Assembly (NCBI GenBank): GCA_039029395.1
Contig: JBCCGG010000016.1
Location: 49,780 to 113,779, forward strand
Length of the DNA: 64,000 nt
Source of the DNA: JBCCGG01 sp039029395
GTDB lineage: Bacteria > Pseudomonadota > Alphaproteobacteria > Kiloniellales > JAKSDN01
Direction of reading: 5' to 3'
Part shown: one piece after another, positions 17,277 to 26,157 of the stretch
Layout of the letters: every line of letters begins with the position of its first letter
Numbering within the stretch: position 1 is the stretch's first letter
Position numbers and translations under genes: made by a program
Notes under the pieces: model-generated
Told to the model about the DNA's origin: nothing
The model's input: only the letters and a program-made list of their open reading frames with translations
The model's database searches: none

Positions 17277-17573
17277 ATGCTGTCGCAGGAAGCGTTAACT
17301 TTGATTCGCGAGCTACGCAGGTTCATTGGGGAAAGCCGGGTCGGTGTGACCCTTGATTGCCTGCAGGTCATTCAGGTTTGGGGTGAAAATTGTCCTGATG
17401 GCCTACGACCGGCAATGGAAGAGCTGGCAGACTCCGGCCTGGTGCGATTGGACTCCACCGAAGGGGTCCCGATGCCAGAAGTTTGCGCGGCCTATGGTCT
17501 CAGCGAGGTCGCCGGCCTCACTGTGGTGCGCCCGCTTAAGGACTTTGAGGACCGAGCCGACCTCACGGCATGA
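17277..17573 (+). CDS. Hypothetical protein, helical
   Basis: 98 residues from the ATG at 17277, with AGGCAGG a few bases upstream; an in-frame extension further upstream overlaps the preceding gene in another frame and is probably not translated. The composition is ordinary (LSQEALTLIRELRRFIGES; LRPAMEELADSGLVRLD), suggesting a small helical, possibly winged-helix, cytoplasmic protein. No family recognised. An AT-rich promoter-like stretch (17183-17260) precedes it. Confidence 0.55.
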   Translation: MLSQEALTLIRELRRFIGESRVGVTLDCLQVIQVWGENCPDGLRPAMEELADSGLVRLDSTEGVPMPEVCAAYGLSEVAGLTVVRPLKDFEDRADLTA

Positions 17574-17665
17574 GCCGCGTAGGTGGTCGCTTCCGTCCTT
17601 GCCAGCGCCCGTGCTATGATCACGGTCACGTCTTAAGGCCTTCTACCACTTCAAGGGGATGATCG

Positions 17666-19624
17666 ATGGCTGCGCCGATGCGGCTGTTTGCGCTCCTCTG
17701 GTGCCTCGCTGCAGCACTGGTCTTGGGCGTCGGCGCCTCAGCCGGTGCCGAGCGCCCGGCCAGCCACCCCAGCCTCGTCGACGCACATTTGCCGCCGCTG
17801 ATTCCGGCCGAGGCCTTCTTCGCCGACCAGGCGGCCGCTTGGGGCTATAGAGTCTCGCCAGATGGCCGAAGGCTAGCCTGGATCGCCTACAAGGACGGCC
17901 AACCGACGATCCACCTGCGCGACCTGGACGGCAAGGCGGTCCGGACGGTCTCCGCAGACAAACCGGTCTACCGGGTCTATTGGGCCAATGACAACCGCCA
18001 CCTGGTGTTCTACTGGGACGACAATGGGGACGAGAACTACCACCTTATGGTCGCCGACTCCCAGGCGCCGGACGCACCGCCACGGGACTTGACTCCGATG
18101 GATGGGGTGACCGTGTGGTGGCATCAGTCCTTCTACGACGACCCGGTTCACATGCTGGTCAGTATCAACCAGCGCGACCCCGCCACCCACGACCTATACC
18201 GGCTCAACATCGAGAGCGGCGCGCTCGCGCGTGTCGCCGACAACCCCGGCAATGGCCAGGGCTGGGTCACCGATAAAGAAGGTACGATCATCGGCCGGCT
18301 CCGGCGGCTCGAGGACAAACGGCGTGGGCTCGAGGTGTTGTCGGGTGGCCGGTGGCGTCTGCTGATCGATTGGCGCTTCGACGAGGTCTTTCGGGTCTTG
18401 GGCCATCCACCGGTCGGTGGCGATTTTCTCTGGGCGCTTTCCAACCGCGGACGCGACCGGGTGGCCTTGGTGCGGATCGATCTGGCGAGCGGCACGGAGC
18501 GGGTGGTCTATGGCCATCCCACGGTGGATGTGGACCGGGTCTGGGTCGACGACCGCGACTACCGGCCCCTGCGTGCCTCGGCCTGGCCCGGCTATCTGGA
18601 GTTCAAGCACTTCGACGAAGCGCTCGGCCGCGACTTGGCAGCGTTCCAGCAGGACGGCCCGGCCAACGTCTGGGTCAACAGCCACTCCCGGGACAAGCAA
18701 ACTCTGACCGTGAAGGTCGAGACCGATCGCACCGCCGCCGCCTTTTACCTCTTCGACCGGCGGACCAAGGCCGCAACCCTGCTGTCCGAGGCGCCGATCG
18801 CCAAGCACCGCGACGCGTTGGCGCGCACCGAGCCGGTCGCCTTCGCGTCCCGTGACGGGCTCACGCTTCACGGCTATCTCACGCTGCCCCAGGGCGTTGC
18901 GCCACGCAATCTGCCGATGGTGTTGCGTGTCCACGGGGGGCCATGGCTTCGGGATAAGTGGGGCTTCTTCCGAATCGATCAGTTTCTGGCCAACCGCGGC
19001 TATGCGGTGCTGTCGGTCAACTACCGGGGCTCGACCGGCTACGGCCGCGCCTTCGCTCAAGGCGCGCGCCGGCAGTTCGCCCGAAAGATGCACGACGATC
19101 TGATCGACGGGGTCAATTGGGCGATCGATCAGGGTATCGCTGACCGGCACAAGATAGCGATCTACGGCCGCAGCTACGGTGGCTACGCGACCATGGTCGG
19201 GCTGACCTTCACGCCAGAGGTCTTCGCGGCCGGCGTCAACGTGGTTGGCGTGACCGATCTGGTTATGGCTCTGGAGACTTTCCCGGCCTATTGGCGACCC
19301 TGGCTCGAACTCTGGCTCGACTACGTCGGCGATCCAAACGATCCCGCCGACAGGGCTGACATGGCCGCGCGCTCGCCGATCAACTTCATCGAGCGGATTC
19401 AGCGGCCCTTGCTGATGGTCCACGGAGCCAAAGACGTTCGCGTCGTCCGCGCACACTCCGACCGCATCGCCGAGGCTATGGCAGAGGCTGGGCTGCCGTT
19501 CCAATACATCGTGTTCGACAACGAGGGCCACGCTATCCGCCGATGGCGCAACCGCCTTGTCGTTGCCGAGGCGATGGAACAGTTTCTGGCCGAGCACCTG
19601 GGCGGCCGCGCCGCCGGTCCTTAA
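17666..19624 (+). CDS. Secreted S9-family prolyl oligopeptidase-like peptidase
   Basis: 652 residues. A signal peptide (about 1-28, ending AGAERPAS) and a seven-bladed beta-propeller region (about 55-390; WIAYKDGQPTIHLRDLDG, VYWANDNRHLVFYWDDNGDENYHL) precede an alpha/beta-hydrolase domain. The nucleophile S503 is in GRSYGGY; the likely Asp is in HGAKDVRV and the His in NEGHAIRR. It probably cleaves short peptides in the periplasm. AAGGGG precedes the start by about eight bases. It converges with the NlpC/P60 gene, the two stops overlapping by four bases. Confidence 0.92.
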   Translation: MAAPMRLFALLWCLAAALVLGVGASAGAERPASHPSLVDAHLPPLIPAEAFFADQAAAWGYRVSPDGRRLAWIAYKDGQPTIHLRDLDGKAVRTVSADKPVYRVYWANDNRHLVFYWDDNGDENYHLMVADSQAPDAPPRDLTPMDGVTVWWHQSFYDDPVHMLVSINQRDPATHDLYRLNIESGALARVADNPGNGQGWVTDKEGTIIGRLRRLEDKRRGLEVLSGGRWRLLIDWRFDEVFRVLGHPPVGGDFLWALSNRGRDRVALVRIDLASGTERVVYGHPTVDVDRVWVDDRDYRPLRASAWPGYLEFKHFDEALGRDLAAFQQDGPANVWVNSHSRDKQTLTVKVETDRTAAAFYLFDRRTKAATLLSEAPIAKHRDALARTEPVAFASRDGLTLHGYLTLPQGVAPRNLPMVLRVHGGPWLRDKWGFFRIDQFLANRGYAVLSVNYRGSTGYGRAFAQGARRQFARKMHDDLIDGVNWAIDQGIADRHKIAIYGRSYGGYATMVGLTFTPEVFAAGVNVVGVTDLVMALETFPAYWRPWLELWLDYVGDPNDPADRADMAARSPINFIERIQRPLLMVHGAKDVRVVRAHSDRIAEAMAEAGLPFQYIVFDNEGHAIRRWRNRLVVAEAMEQFLAEHLGGRAAGP

Positions 19625-20463
19625 GGCCGACGTAGGCCGGTGATGCCCCGGCCACTTTCCTGCAGGACCCGGGCAACCAGATCGGCCAGAGGCTCGATCG
19701 TCACCAGCATGTGGTAGGCATTGGCGTGGACCACTTGGCGCTCGTCCAGGGCGATTGCCACGTGGCCCGGCAGATAGATAAGATCGCCGCGCCGGGGTGC
19801 CGCGTCCGGGTCGCCAATCTCGCCAATGGTCGCCTCTTGCTGGTCGCTGTCGCGCTGGCAGGCGATGCCGGCACGGGCCAGGGCAAGCTGGACCAGGGCC
19901 GAGCAATCGAGGCCCAGACTCGATCGACCGCCCCAGAGATAGGGCGTGCCGAGAAACGTCAGGGCGGTCTCGACGTAATCGGGCGCCAGTTGGTCGAGCG
20001 CGGCAAGATGGCGGCTGTAGACCCAGCCGCCGCCAACCAGCTGGCTGTAGTTGCCTTCCTCGCCGATCACCTGGACGCCGCTGGTCAGGTGCAGGAAATC
20101 GATGGCCGGGGTCTTCAAGTCCGGACTCGGGAGCAGCGGGGTGCGCAGCACCGCGATGGCGTGGCTTGGCGTCTGGAGCTCGGCGGAGAGCGCCTCGTGG
20201 CGCATATAGCCTACGTAGCCGTCGGTCTCGCACTGCAGCCAGGCCCAGCCGTCGGCCTCCTCGTAGACCGCCACCGTCTCGCCGGCCAGGAGCTGGCTGA
20301 CCAGAGGTGCCGACGGTTCGGGTCGGGCGCGCAGGCTGGCGATGCCCTGCTTGACCCGACGGTGCTGGCCCTCGGCGAAGCGCGCGGCCTCGACCCGGCC
20401 GGTTAGGTAGGCGGCCGCCAGGTCGGGCCGGTGGGGGTGGAGGCGGGGGTCGAGCGAGTCCAT
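19621..20463 (-). CDS. NlpC/P60 (C40) cell-wall hydrolase with SH3-like domains
   Basis: 280 residues without a recognisable signal peptide. Two SH3-like segments (about 40-165; SLRARPEPSAPLVSQLLAGETVAV, and the second ending in WVYSRHL) precede a C-terminal NlpC/P60 domain. Catalytic C187 lies in LGLDCSALVQ, with His in LPGHVAIALDE and a second His in VVHANAYH. Such enzymes cut gamma-D-Glu-diamino acid bonds in peptidoglycan peptides, often recycling fragments in the cytosol when no export signal exists. It starts eight bases after the iron-sulfur protein gene. Confidence 0.9.
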   Translation of the reverse strand: MDSLDPRLHPHRPDLAAAYLTGRVEAARFAEGQHRRVKQGIASLRARPEPSAPLVSQLLAGETVAVYEEADGWAWLQCETDGYVGYMRHEALSAELQTPSHAIAVLRTPLLPSPDLKTPAIDFLHLTSGVQVIGEEGNYSQLVGGGWVYSRHLAALDQLAPDYVETALTFLGTPYLWGGRSSLGLDCSALVQLALARAGIACQRDSDQQEATIGEIGDPDAAPRRGDLIYLPGHVAIALDERQVVHANAYHMLVTIEPLADLVARVLQESGRGITGLRRP

Positions 20464-20471
20464 GGCCGCGT

Positions 20472-22559
20472 TCAGTGGCTCTTCTTGTCCGCTTCGGCGG
20501 CGCGCTCGGCCAGCAGCTTGGCGCGGGCCTCCTCGATCTCGCGCTCGCGCAGGTCGTCGTCGGTGGTGCGGATGCGCGGGCGCGGCGCGCCGGCCAAGGG
20601 CAGGTCGGGCTTCTCGAACTCAACGATGATACGGCAGTCCTGGCACATGGCGATCAGCTCGACCTGAGCGCTCGAGGAGAACATATAGTGCTTGCCGGCG
20701 AGCTGGTCGGCAATGCGCTCGATCGAGCGCTGGACCCCGAAGGGCTGGCCGCAGCGGATACAGTGGAATGGCGGCTCCTCGTTGAGGGTGACCGCGCCGC
20801 GGGCGTCTTCGGCGAAACTGAGCCGCGGCACCAGGGTCATGACCGATTCCGGACAGGTACTGCGACAAAGGCCGCACTGCACGCAAGCTTCCTCGTTGAA
20901 GCCGAGCCAGGGTCGGGTCTCGTCGTCCAGCAGCGCGCCGGTCGGGCAGGCGCCGACGCAGGCAAGACAGAGCGTGCAGCCCTTGGCGTCGATCTCGATG
21001 GCGCCGAAGGGCGCGCCCGCGGGAAGCGCCAGGGTCTCGACCGGCGCAGGCGCGGTGTCGTGCAGCCGGCGCAGGGCCAAGAGCGTGCGAGTCCGCTTGC
21101 CGCCCATTGGGAGGAAGTTTCCGGGCGCCGGCGCCGGAGGCGGGGCCCAGTCCCACAAGGCCCGCTCGACCGCCTCGGGGTCGAGTTGGTCGAGCACCGC
21201 GATGCGCCCGGCCTCGTAGCCCAAGCCCGCCATCACCGTTTCGGCCAGGCCGATCTGCCCGGCCAGGCCGGCCAGTTCATCGGCCTTGTCCGGGCCGACC
21301 AGGATCCCGATGCCGGCCGCGCCGTAAGCGAAGGCCGACGCCAGGAAGTCGAGCCCGACTTGAGTCACCTGGTTCAGCGCGAAGGGCAGCACCTGGCCGG
21401 GCAGGCCGCGGCCGCTGCGGGCGATCAGGCCGATCATGTCATTGCCGTGGCCGCCATCGTGCAACAGCAAGACCGGCTGGCTGCCGCCGGCCGCCAAGTA
21501 GGCGCCCAGCAGACGCCTCAGGCGCTGAAGCAAGCTGTCGCCGGCCGGCATTTGGTAGGTCGCGGCGCCGGTTGGGCAGACGCTGGCGCAAGCCCCGCAG
21601 CCGCCGCAGATGTAGGGGTCGATCGCCACGTGGTCGCCGTCCGGCGTGATCGCCGAGACTGGGCAGACGTCCAGGCACCGGGTGCAGCCGGTCTTGCGGC
21701 TGCGGGCATGGGCGCAGATTTCTGGATCGTAGCGCACATAGCGCGGCTTCTCGTACTCGCCCACCATGTCGGCTAGCTTGAACAGAGCGTGCTGGACCGC
21801 GGCCGGATTGTCCGGGTCTGGCCGGAGGTAGCCGTCGCGCCGCTGGTGCGCCGGGAACAGCGGTTGGCCACCCGAGAGATCCAGGATCAGGTGGCATTCC
21901 GTGTAGGCGTTGTCGCGCGGCGCCTCGAAGGCGAGCGCCTGGCGCGAGGAGGGCGAGGCCGGGGCATAGCCCCGGACGTTGACGGCAAAGTGCCCCAGCC
22001 GGCCCTCGGCCCGCTCGATCGTGCCCTTGAAGATCGGCACATCCATCAGGCCGGGGGGCAGGATCTCGCCGGGCTCGGTCAAGAGCACCGTAACCTCGAG
22101 GTGGTTGGTGAGCTGCTTGGCCGCCTCGATCGCCAGCTCGTCCCGACCGTAAACCAGGCACTGGCCTTCCGAGGCCAGCTCGACCGAGGGTGTCGGCTCG
22201 ACCGCCTCGGCGGCCTCGGCGATCAAGGCGGCGATCTTCGCGGTCCCATCCGGGCCGTCGGCCTGATCGGACCAGCCAGCGGTCTCGCGCACGTTGACAA
22301 AGGCAAGCTCGGTCTCGGACTCCTGCTCGGCGGCCACTTCGCTAAAGAGCGGCGCCTCCTGGGTGCAGGCAATCAGCAACGGCTGGCCGCCAGCAACCGC
22401 CTGCTGAAAGTTGCCGAGCTGGGCCCGGCAAAGCTGGCTATTGAGGGCAAGCGGGCCCTCGGCGCCGGTCGCGTGGCAGGCCTCCGTCAGCTTGGTCTCG
22501 TCCAACGGCATGGTGGCCTCGCAATTGCAGGCCAGAACCTGCTTGCCACGTATCTTCAT
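20472..22559 (-). CDS. Large 4Fe-4S ferredoxin-type protein (HdrA-/formate dehydrogenase-associated type)
   Basis: 695 residues. Bacterial ferredoxin motifs occur as CTRCLDVCPVSAI and CGGCGACASVCPTGA (about 290-330), then CTLCLACVGACPTGA and CVQCGLCRSTCPE (about 525-575), enough for four 4Fe-4S clusters. CIRCGQ and CQDC near the C-terminus may bind metal. Between the pairs is a domain resembling the MvhD/HdrA-like electron-transfer module (VLLLHDGGHGNDMI). In alphaproteobacteria such proteins are often found beside formate dehydrogenase accessory genes, none of which is in view here. Likely a cytoplasmic electron carrier or oxidoreductase subunit; partner unknown. Confidence 0.85.
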   Translation of the reverse strand: MKIRGKQVLACNCEATMPLDETKLTEACHATGAEGPLALNSQLCRAQLGNFQQAVAGGQPLLIACTQEAPLFSEVAAEQESETELAFVNVRETAGWSDQADGPDGTAKIAALIAEAAEAVEPTPSVELASEGQCLVYGRDELAIEAAKQLTNHLEVTVLLTEPGEILPPGLMDVPIFKGTIERAEGRLGHFAVNVRGYAPASPSSRQALAFEAPRDNAYTECHLILDLSGGQPLFPAHQRRDGYLRPDPDNPAAVQHALFKLADMVGEYEKPRYVRYDPEICAHARSRKTGCTRCLDVCPVSAITPDGDHVAIDPYICGGCGACASVCPTGAATYQMPAGDSLLQRLRRLLGAYLAAGGSQPVLLLHDGGHGNDMIGLIARSGRGLPGQVLPFALNQVTQVGLDFLASAFAYGAAGIGILVGPDKADELAGLAGQIGLAETVMAGLGYEAGRIAVLDQLDPEAVERALWDWAPPPAPAPGNFLPMGGKRTRTLLALRRLHDTAPAPVETLALPAGAPFGAIEIDAKGCTLCLACVGACPTGALLDDETRPWLGFNEEACVQCGLCRSTCPESVMTLVPRLSFAEDARGAVTLNEEPPFHCIRCGQPFGVQRSIERIADQLAGKHYMFSSSAQVELIAMCQDCRIIVEFEKPDLPLAGAPRPRIRTTDDDLREREIEEARAKLLAERAAEADKKSH

Positions 22560-22802
22560 CGACGTTTGTCTCCCCGGGTGTGTTTTGGCGCGCAGTTTAG
22601 GCGCCGCGCCCCGATCAGACGACCTCTATTTTTGAAGGGGCTTGAAGGACCCGAAGTTTGCAGGCGGACGTTAACCATATCGCTTTTGGTTGAATCCTAC
22701 AGGTGGCTTCCCGGGCGAAATTTTATTATCCTTGGGCCGGCTCGCGGCGGCGCGGGCCCGGGGGCGACAGTCGTTGAAACCGTTGAGGGATTGGGAAGTA
22801 CC

Positions 22803-23696
22803 ATGAAGGTGAAGTTTGTCCTCGCTTTGGGGCTCCTGCTGCTAGGCTCGCCGGCGCACGCCGACGTGGCGGAGGGGGAAGTGGCCTACCGGGCCGGTGA
22901 CTACGGTGCGGCGCTGGCCATGTTCCAGCCCTTGGCCGAGGGCGGCGACCCGGCGGCCCAATATTGGCTCGGCCGCCTCTATGACAGCGGCCACGGGGTC
23001 CAGAGCGACCCTAAAGAGGCGCTCAAATGGTTTGAAGCCGCGGCCGTTCAGGGCCACGCCGAGGCACAGCGGGTGGTTGGCATCTATTACGAGGAAGGCA
23101 AGGTGGTCCCGCAGGACTACGGCGAGGCCTACCGCTGGTACGAGCGATCGGCCGAGCAAGGCAATGACAAGGCCATGCGCAACTTGGCCACGCTCTATCA
23201 GAATGGATGGGGCGTGCCGGCCGACCCGGAGCGCGCCGCCGAGCTCTACGGCGAGGCCGCGGACCTTGGCAATGAAAAGGCCAAGCGCAACCTGGCCTAT
23301 CTCTACTACTTCGGCGCAGGCGTTCCCCAGGACTTTGAGAAAGCTGCCGAGCTGTTCCAACAGACCGCATCGGCCGGCATCGGCCGGGCCGAGTTCGACC
23401 TCGGCCGCCTCTACTACCGTGGCCAAGGCGTTGAGCAGGACTATGCCAAGGCCGCCGAGCTGTTCGAGATCGCGGCGGGCCAGGCGCATGGCCGAGCCCA
23501 GGTGTTCCTCGGGCGGATGTATTACCTGGGCGAAGGCGTGCCCAAGGACTATGTCCGCTCCTATGCCTGGCTCATTCTGGCCGAGCCCCAGGAGCCCGAG
23601 AGCGCCGGCTATTTCCTCGCCAAGCTGCGCGACGCCATGAGCGCCGAACAGCTCGCCGAGGCCAAGAGCTTGGCGGCGGCCTTCCGGCCGAACTAG
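22803..23696 (+). CDS. Secreted Sel1-repeat (TPR-like) protein
   Basis: 297 residues from the ATG at 22803; the long upstream in-frame extension is antisense to the ferredoxin-like gene and is not coding. A signal peptide (MKVKFVLALGLLLLGSPAHA) is followed by about six Sel1 repeats of the pattern A.YWLGRLYDSGHGV..D..EA.KWFEAAA. Sel1 proteins act as periplasmic scaffolds for protein interactions. It stands alone, with convergent genes downstream. Confidence 0.92.
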   Translation: MKVKFVLALGLLLLGSPAHADVAEGEVAYRAGDYGAALAMFQPLAEGGDPAAQYWLGRLYDSGHGVQSDPKEALKWFEAAAVQGHAEAQRVVGIYYEEGKVVPQDYGEAYRWYERSAEQGNDKAMRNLATLYQNGWGVPADPERAAELYGEAADLGNEKAKRNLAYLYYFGAGVPQDFEKAAELFQQTASAGIGRAEFDLGRLYYRGQGVEQDYAKAAELFEIAAGQAHGRAQVFLGRMYYLGEGVPKDYVRSYAWLILAEPQEPESAGYFLAKLRDAMSAEQLAEAKSLAAAFRPN

Positions 23697-23995
23697 ACGA
23701 CTTCAGGGAACTAGAGCGCGACGCCAGGTTGCTAGCGGCGAAAACCCGGTTCACCGGGTGCTCAAAGGCGACCAATCAAAGGCACTCGACAAGGCACCTT
23801 CAAGACGAGCGCTATGGCATCTTGAACCAGTCTAGAAAAGTCTTTCTATAAAAACTGTGACGAATGTCACTCCAAGGCGTGCCGTTCCTGCCCATTTCCA
23901 TGAGTACCGCAGCTTTAGCGATTGGCCCCACGCTATACTAAGTAGGTTCCCAAGCCAGCGTGGGGCCGCATCCTAAAGTCCCTAGTGTCCCGACT
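23697..23995. other. Intergenic region between convergent genes
   Basis: About 300 bases between the Sel1 gene and the DUF3096 gene. It holds a short hairpin CCCGG-TTCA-CCGGG (about 23745-23758), likely structure at the end of the Sel1 transcript, an AT-rich stretch near 23830-23880, and the longer inverted repeat listed separately. No coding sequence seen. Confidence 0.5.
23924..23967. repeat. 11-bp perfect inverted repeat
   Basis: GGCCCCACGCT (23924-23934) and AGCGTGGGGCC (23957-23967) are exact reverse complements around a 22-base loop. It lies between convergent genes and has no T-run, so it is either a factor-assisted bidirectional terminator or part of a dispersed element. Confidence 0.7.
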
Positions 23996-24148
23996 TTAGC
24001 TGGGCGCCGCCAGAAAAGCCGGCAAGATCCCGAGCAATCCGAACAGGATCAAGTAAATCGCAACGATGTAGTTCAGCAGCTTCGGCATGATCAGGATTAG
24101 CACGCCGGCAACGATCGACGCGATGAAGGGAAAGTACAAGGGGTCCAT
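23996..24148 (-). CDS. DUF3096-like small membrane protein
   Basis: 50 residues: MDPLYFPFIASIVAGVLIL then IMPKLLNYIVAIYLILFGLLG, ending in AAPS. The two membrane-spanning stretches joined by MPKLLNYIVAIYLI match the short DUF3096 family (typically around 50 residues, pattern LIMPRLLNYIVAIYLI). Its function is unknown; it should be an inner-membrane hairpin. The start has GGAAGG about nine bases upstream. It lies 31 bases downstream of, and on the same strand as, the AhpD-like gene. Confidence 0.8.
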   Translation of the reverse strand: MDPLYFPFIASIVAGVLILIMPKLLNYIVAIYLILFGLLGILPAFLAAPS

Positions 24149-24179
24149 AGGGTTTTCCTTCCTTAGTGAATAGAAGCGT

Positions 24180-24737
24180 TCAATCTTGCGGGCCCTGGCG
24201 ATAGGGCTCCAAGAAGCTGTCCAGCTCTGTCTCGGCCAGGCGGTTGAAGCTGTTGGTCAGCGTGCAGTGTGCGATCTCACCAATCACCGCGATCATATCG
24301 GATTGGCTTACACCGTGCGCTTGGAAGGCCGCGAATTCCTCGTCGTCCAGCTTGCCGGTCGACTCTACCAGGCGGCGGGTCAAGCGCTGGATGAGCGCCG
24401 GTCGGTCGTCGCCCTCCAGAGTGGCGCCCTGGGCAATCTGCTCGATAAGCTGGAGGTCGACCTCCTCTTGCCGGGCGACATACCGATGCGCCGGCACGCA
24501 GTAGTGGCAGCCGTTGCGCCGGGCCATCTCCATGCAGATCACCTCCCGGTCCATCGGCGATAGGCCTGACTGCGGCATCAGCTTGCCGATTGCCAAAAAG
24601 ATCTCGAGAACCGCAGGGTTGTTGGCCATGCTCGAGGTGATGTTCCAGGGTTTTCCCCAGGATCTGTTAACCTTATCAAGAAGGTTTTTGGTCCTTTCAT
24701 CGAGGTCGGTGTGTTCGGCCGGTTGGATTCTCGCCAT
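24180..24737 (-). CDS. Carboxymuconolactone decarboxylase / AhpD-like protein
   Basis: 185 residues. The AhpD-like core SPMDREVICMEMARRNGCHYCVPAHRYVARQ contains the redox CxxC (CHYC) with the following His of the proton-relay motif, and the DUF-like helices continue to DMIAVIGEIAHCTLTNSFNRLAETELD. Such proteins are alkylhydroperoxidase-type or uncharacterised oxidoreductases in the cytoplasm. It is followed on the same strand by the DUF3096 gene. Confidence 0.9.
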   Translation of the reverse strand: MARIQPAEHTDLDERTKNLLDKVNRSWGKPWNITSSMANNPAVLEIFLAIGKLMPQSGLSPMDREVICMEMARRNGCHYCVPAHRYVARQEEVDLQLIEQIAQGATLEGDDRPALIQRLTRRLVESTGKLDDEEFAAFQAHGVSQSDMIAVIGEIAHCTLTNSFNRLAETELDSFLEPYRQGPQD

Positions 24738-24915
24738 GATGGTGTTCCGTTAACGAAAAAGTGGGAGCCAAAGATAGGCATTTGTGATACAGTAGCCACG
24801 AAATTATAACAAACGTCGAGGATTTTCGCTGACTGGAGGGATTGCCGTTCGACTGGGACAAGAGGTCCTGTGTTGAGCGCGCGGTGGCGAGTACCTCGGG
24901 GGCAGGGAGTCAGGT

Positions 24916-25650
24916 ATGGAAGATCAAGTCTTCATCAATGTTCCGCTCCTCAGCTTTGATGAGGAGTTTTATCTTTTGGAGAACCCCGATGTCGCCGAAG
25001 CGATCGCGACTGGCGCGTTCGACGGCACTGCTGAAGACCACTACATCGAATTTGGCGATCGCGAGGGCCGGGATCCGAATCAGTTCTTCGACGTTAACTT
25101 TTATTTCGCCAACAACGTCGATGCCGCAATTCTGGTCGCTACCGACATCTTCAACACCTCGCTTGCTCACTACGAGCTGATTGGCGTGGTCGAGGAACGG
25201 GCCAATGTACCGGGCGATTTGCTGTTCTTCGACGCCGATTTCTATCTCGCCAACAATCCCGATGTCCTGTTCGCCATCGCGACCGGCCAGTTTGGGGATT
25301 TCTTTCGGCCCGAGGCCAGTGCATTCGCGCACTTCGTTTTCGACGGTTTCGAGGAAGGCCGGCTTCCCAACGCCCAGGGCTCTTCGCGCCTCCCGGACCT
25401 GTTAGCGGAGGGCGTCGAGGTGCGGATCGCCGGTGCCACGTTTGCGGTCGACAACGAACTCTTGGAATCCTTCCTCTCTGCCAGGCAGGACGCTCTTATG
25501 GATGCCAACCTGAGGCTCGGCGGCGGAGAGACCGGCGACGTTCAGCTCATTGTGGACTTTTTCTTCGGCGACAATGCGATTCTGCTGCCCGACGACCTCT
25601 TCGTCCCGATCGCTGGCACGACCTCGTTTTCGGATGGCCTGTTCTTTTAG
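24916..25650 (+). CDS. Acidic protein with three FDxxFYLxNNPDV-type repeats
   Basis: 244 residues, strongly acidic. Three copies of a roughly 45-residue unit follow one another: FDEEFYLLENPDVAEAIATG, FDVNFYFANNVDAAILVATD and FDADFYLANNPDVLFAIATG, each ending with an H-Y/F...G-E-GR/E-R-type closing. The same unit is common in secreted RTX/calcium-binding proteins of alphaproteobacteria. There is no N-terminal signal, so type I secretion through the hydrophobic C-terminus (FVPIAGTTSFSDGLFF) is possible. The ATG follows GGGAGTCAGGT. No secretion genes are adjacent. Confidence 0.75.
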   Translation: MEDQVFINVPLLSFDEEFYLLENPDVAEAIATGAFDGTAEDHYIEFGDREGRDPNQFFDVNFYFANNVDAAILVATDIFNTSLAHYELIGVVEERANVPGDLLFFDADFYLANNPDVLFAIATGQFGDFFRPEASAFAHFVFDGFEEGRLPNAQGSSRLPDLLAEGVEVRIAGATFAVDNELLESFLSARQDALMDANLRLGGGETGDVQLIVDFFFGDNAILLPDDLFVPIAGTTSFSDGLFF

Positions 25651-25672
25651 GTCTTGAACTGACCAGGCGGCG

Positions 25673-26155
25673 ATGGATTCCGCCATAATCAGACCATTTC
25701 GCCCGGCGGACAGCGGCGAGATCGTCAATCTGTTCCGCGCGACGGTGCGCGAAGTCAATCGCCGGGACTACAGCGCGGACCAGGTCCGCGCCTGGGCGCC
25801 TGATGCGATCGATACCGATGCCTGGGCTGAGCGCTTGGCGGCGAGCCATTGCCTGGTTGCCGAGCGCGACCGAACGATATTGGGCTTTGGCAACCTGATC
25901 GATCGCGGCGTGATTGATCTGCTGTTCGTACACAAGGATCACCAGGGCAGGGGCATCGCTAACGCCCTCCTGGCCGCGCTCGAGACCGAGGCCAGGTCAC
26001 GCGGCCTCGCGCGGCTGGTCACCGAGGCCAGCCTAACCGCCCGGCCGTTCTTCGAGCGCCGCGGCTTTCATGTGATCGCGGCACAGGACGTTGCGATTCG
26101 CGGCCAAAAGTTGAAGAATTTTCGCATGAGAAAGACTCTCGCGCCGGAACCTTGA
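25673..26155 (+). CDS. GNAT-family N-acetyltransferase
   Basis: 160 residues with the GNAT acetyl-CoA loop: VIDLLFVHKDHQGRGIANALLAALETEARSRGL contains Q/RxxGxG/A (QGRGIA), followed by the strand TEASLTARPFFERRGFHV. Closest in pattern to small single-domain cytoplasmic acetyltransferases of the PhnO/YafP type. Substrate unknown. The next gene starts at or within its stop codon, so the two are cotranscribed. Confidence 0.9.
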   Translation: MDSAIIRPFRPADSGEIVNLFRATVREVNRRDYSADQVRAWAPDAIDTDAWAERLAASHCLVAERDRTILGFGNLIDRGVIDLLFVHKDHQGRGIANALLAALETEARSRGLARLVTEASLTARPFFERRGFHVIAAQDVAIRGQKLKNFRMRKTLAPEP

Positions 26156-26157
26156 CT

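Noticed and set aside
18194..20623. 809-codon minus-strand frame across the S9 peptidase and NlpC/P60 genes
   Set aside because: Overlaps two well-supported genes and shows antisense composition.
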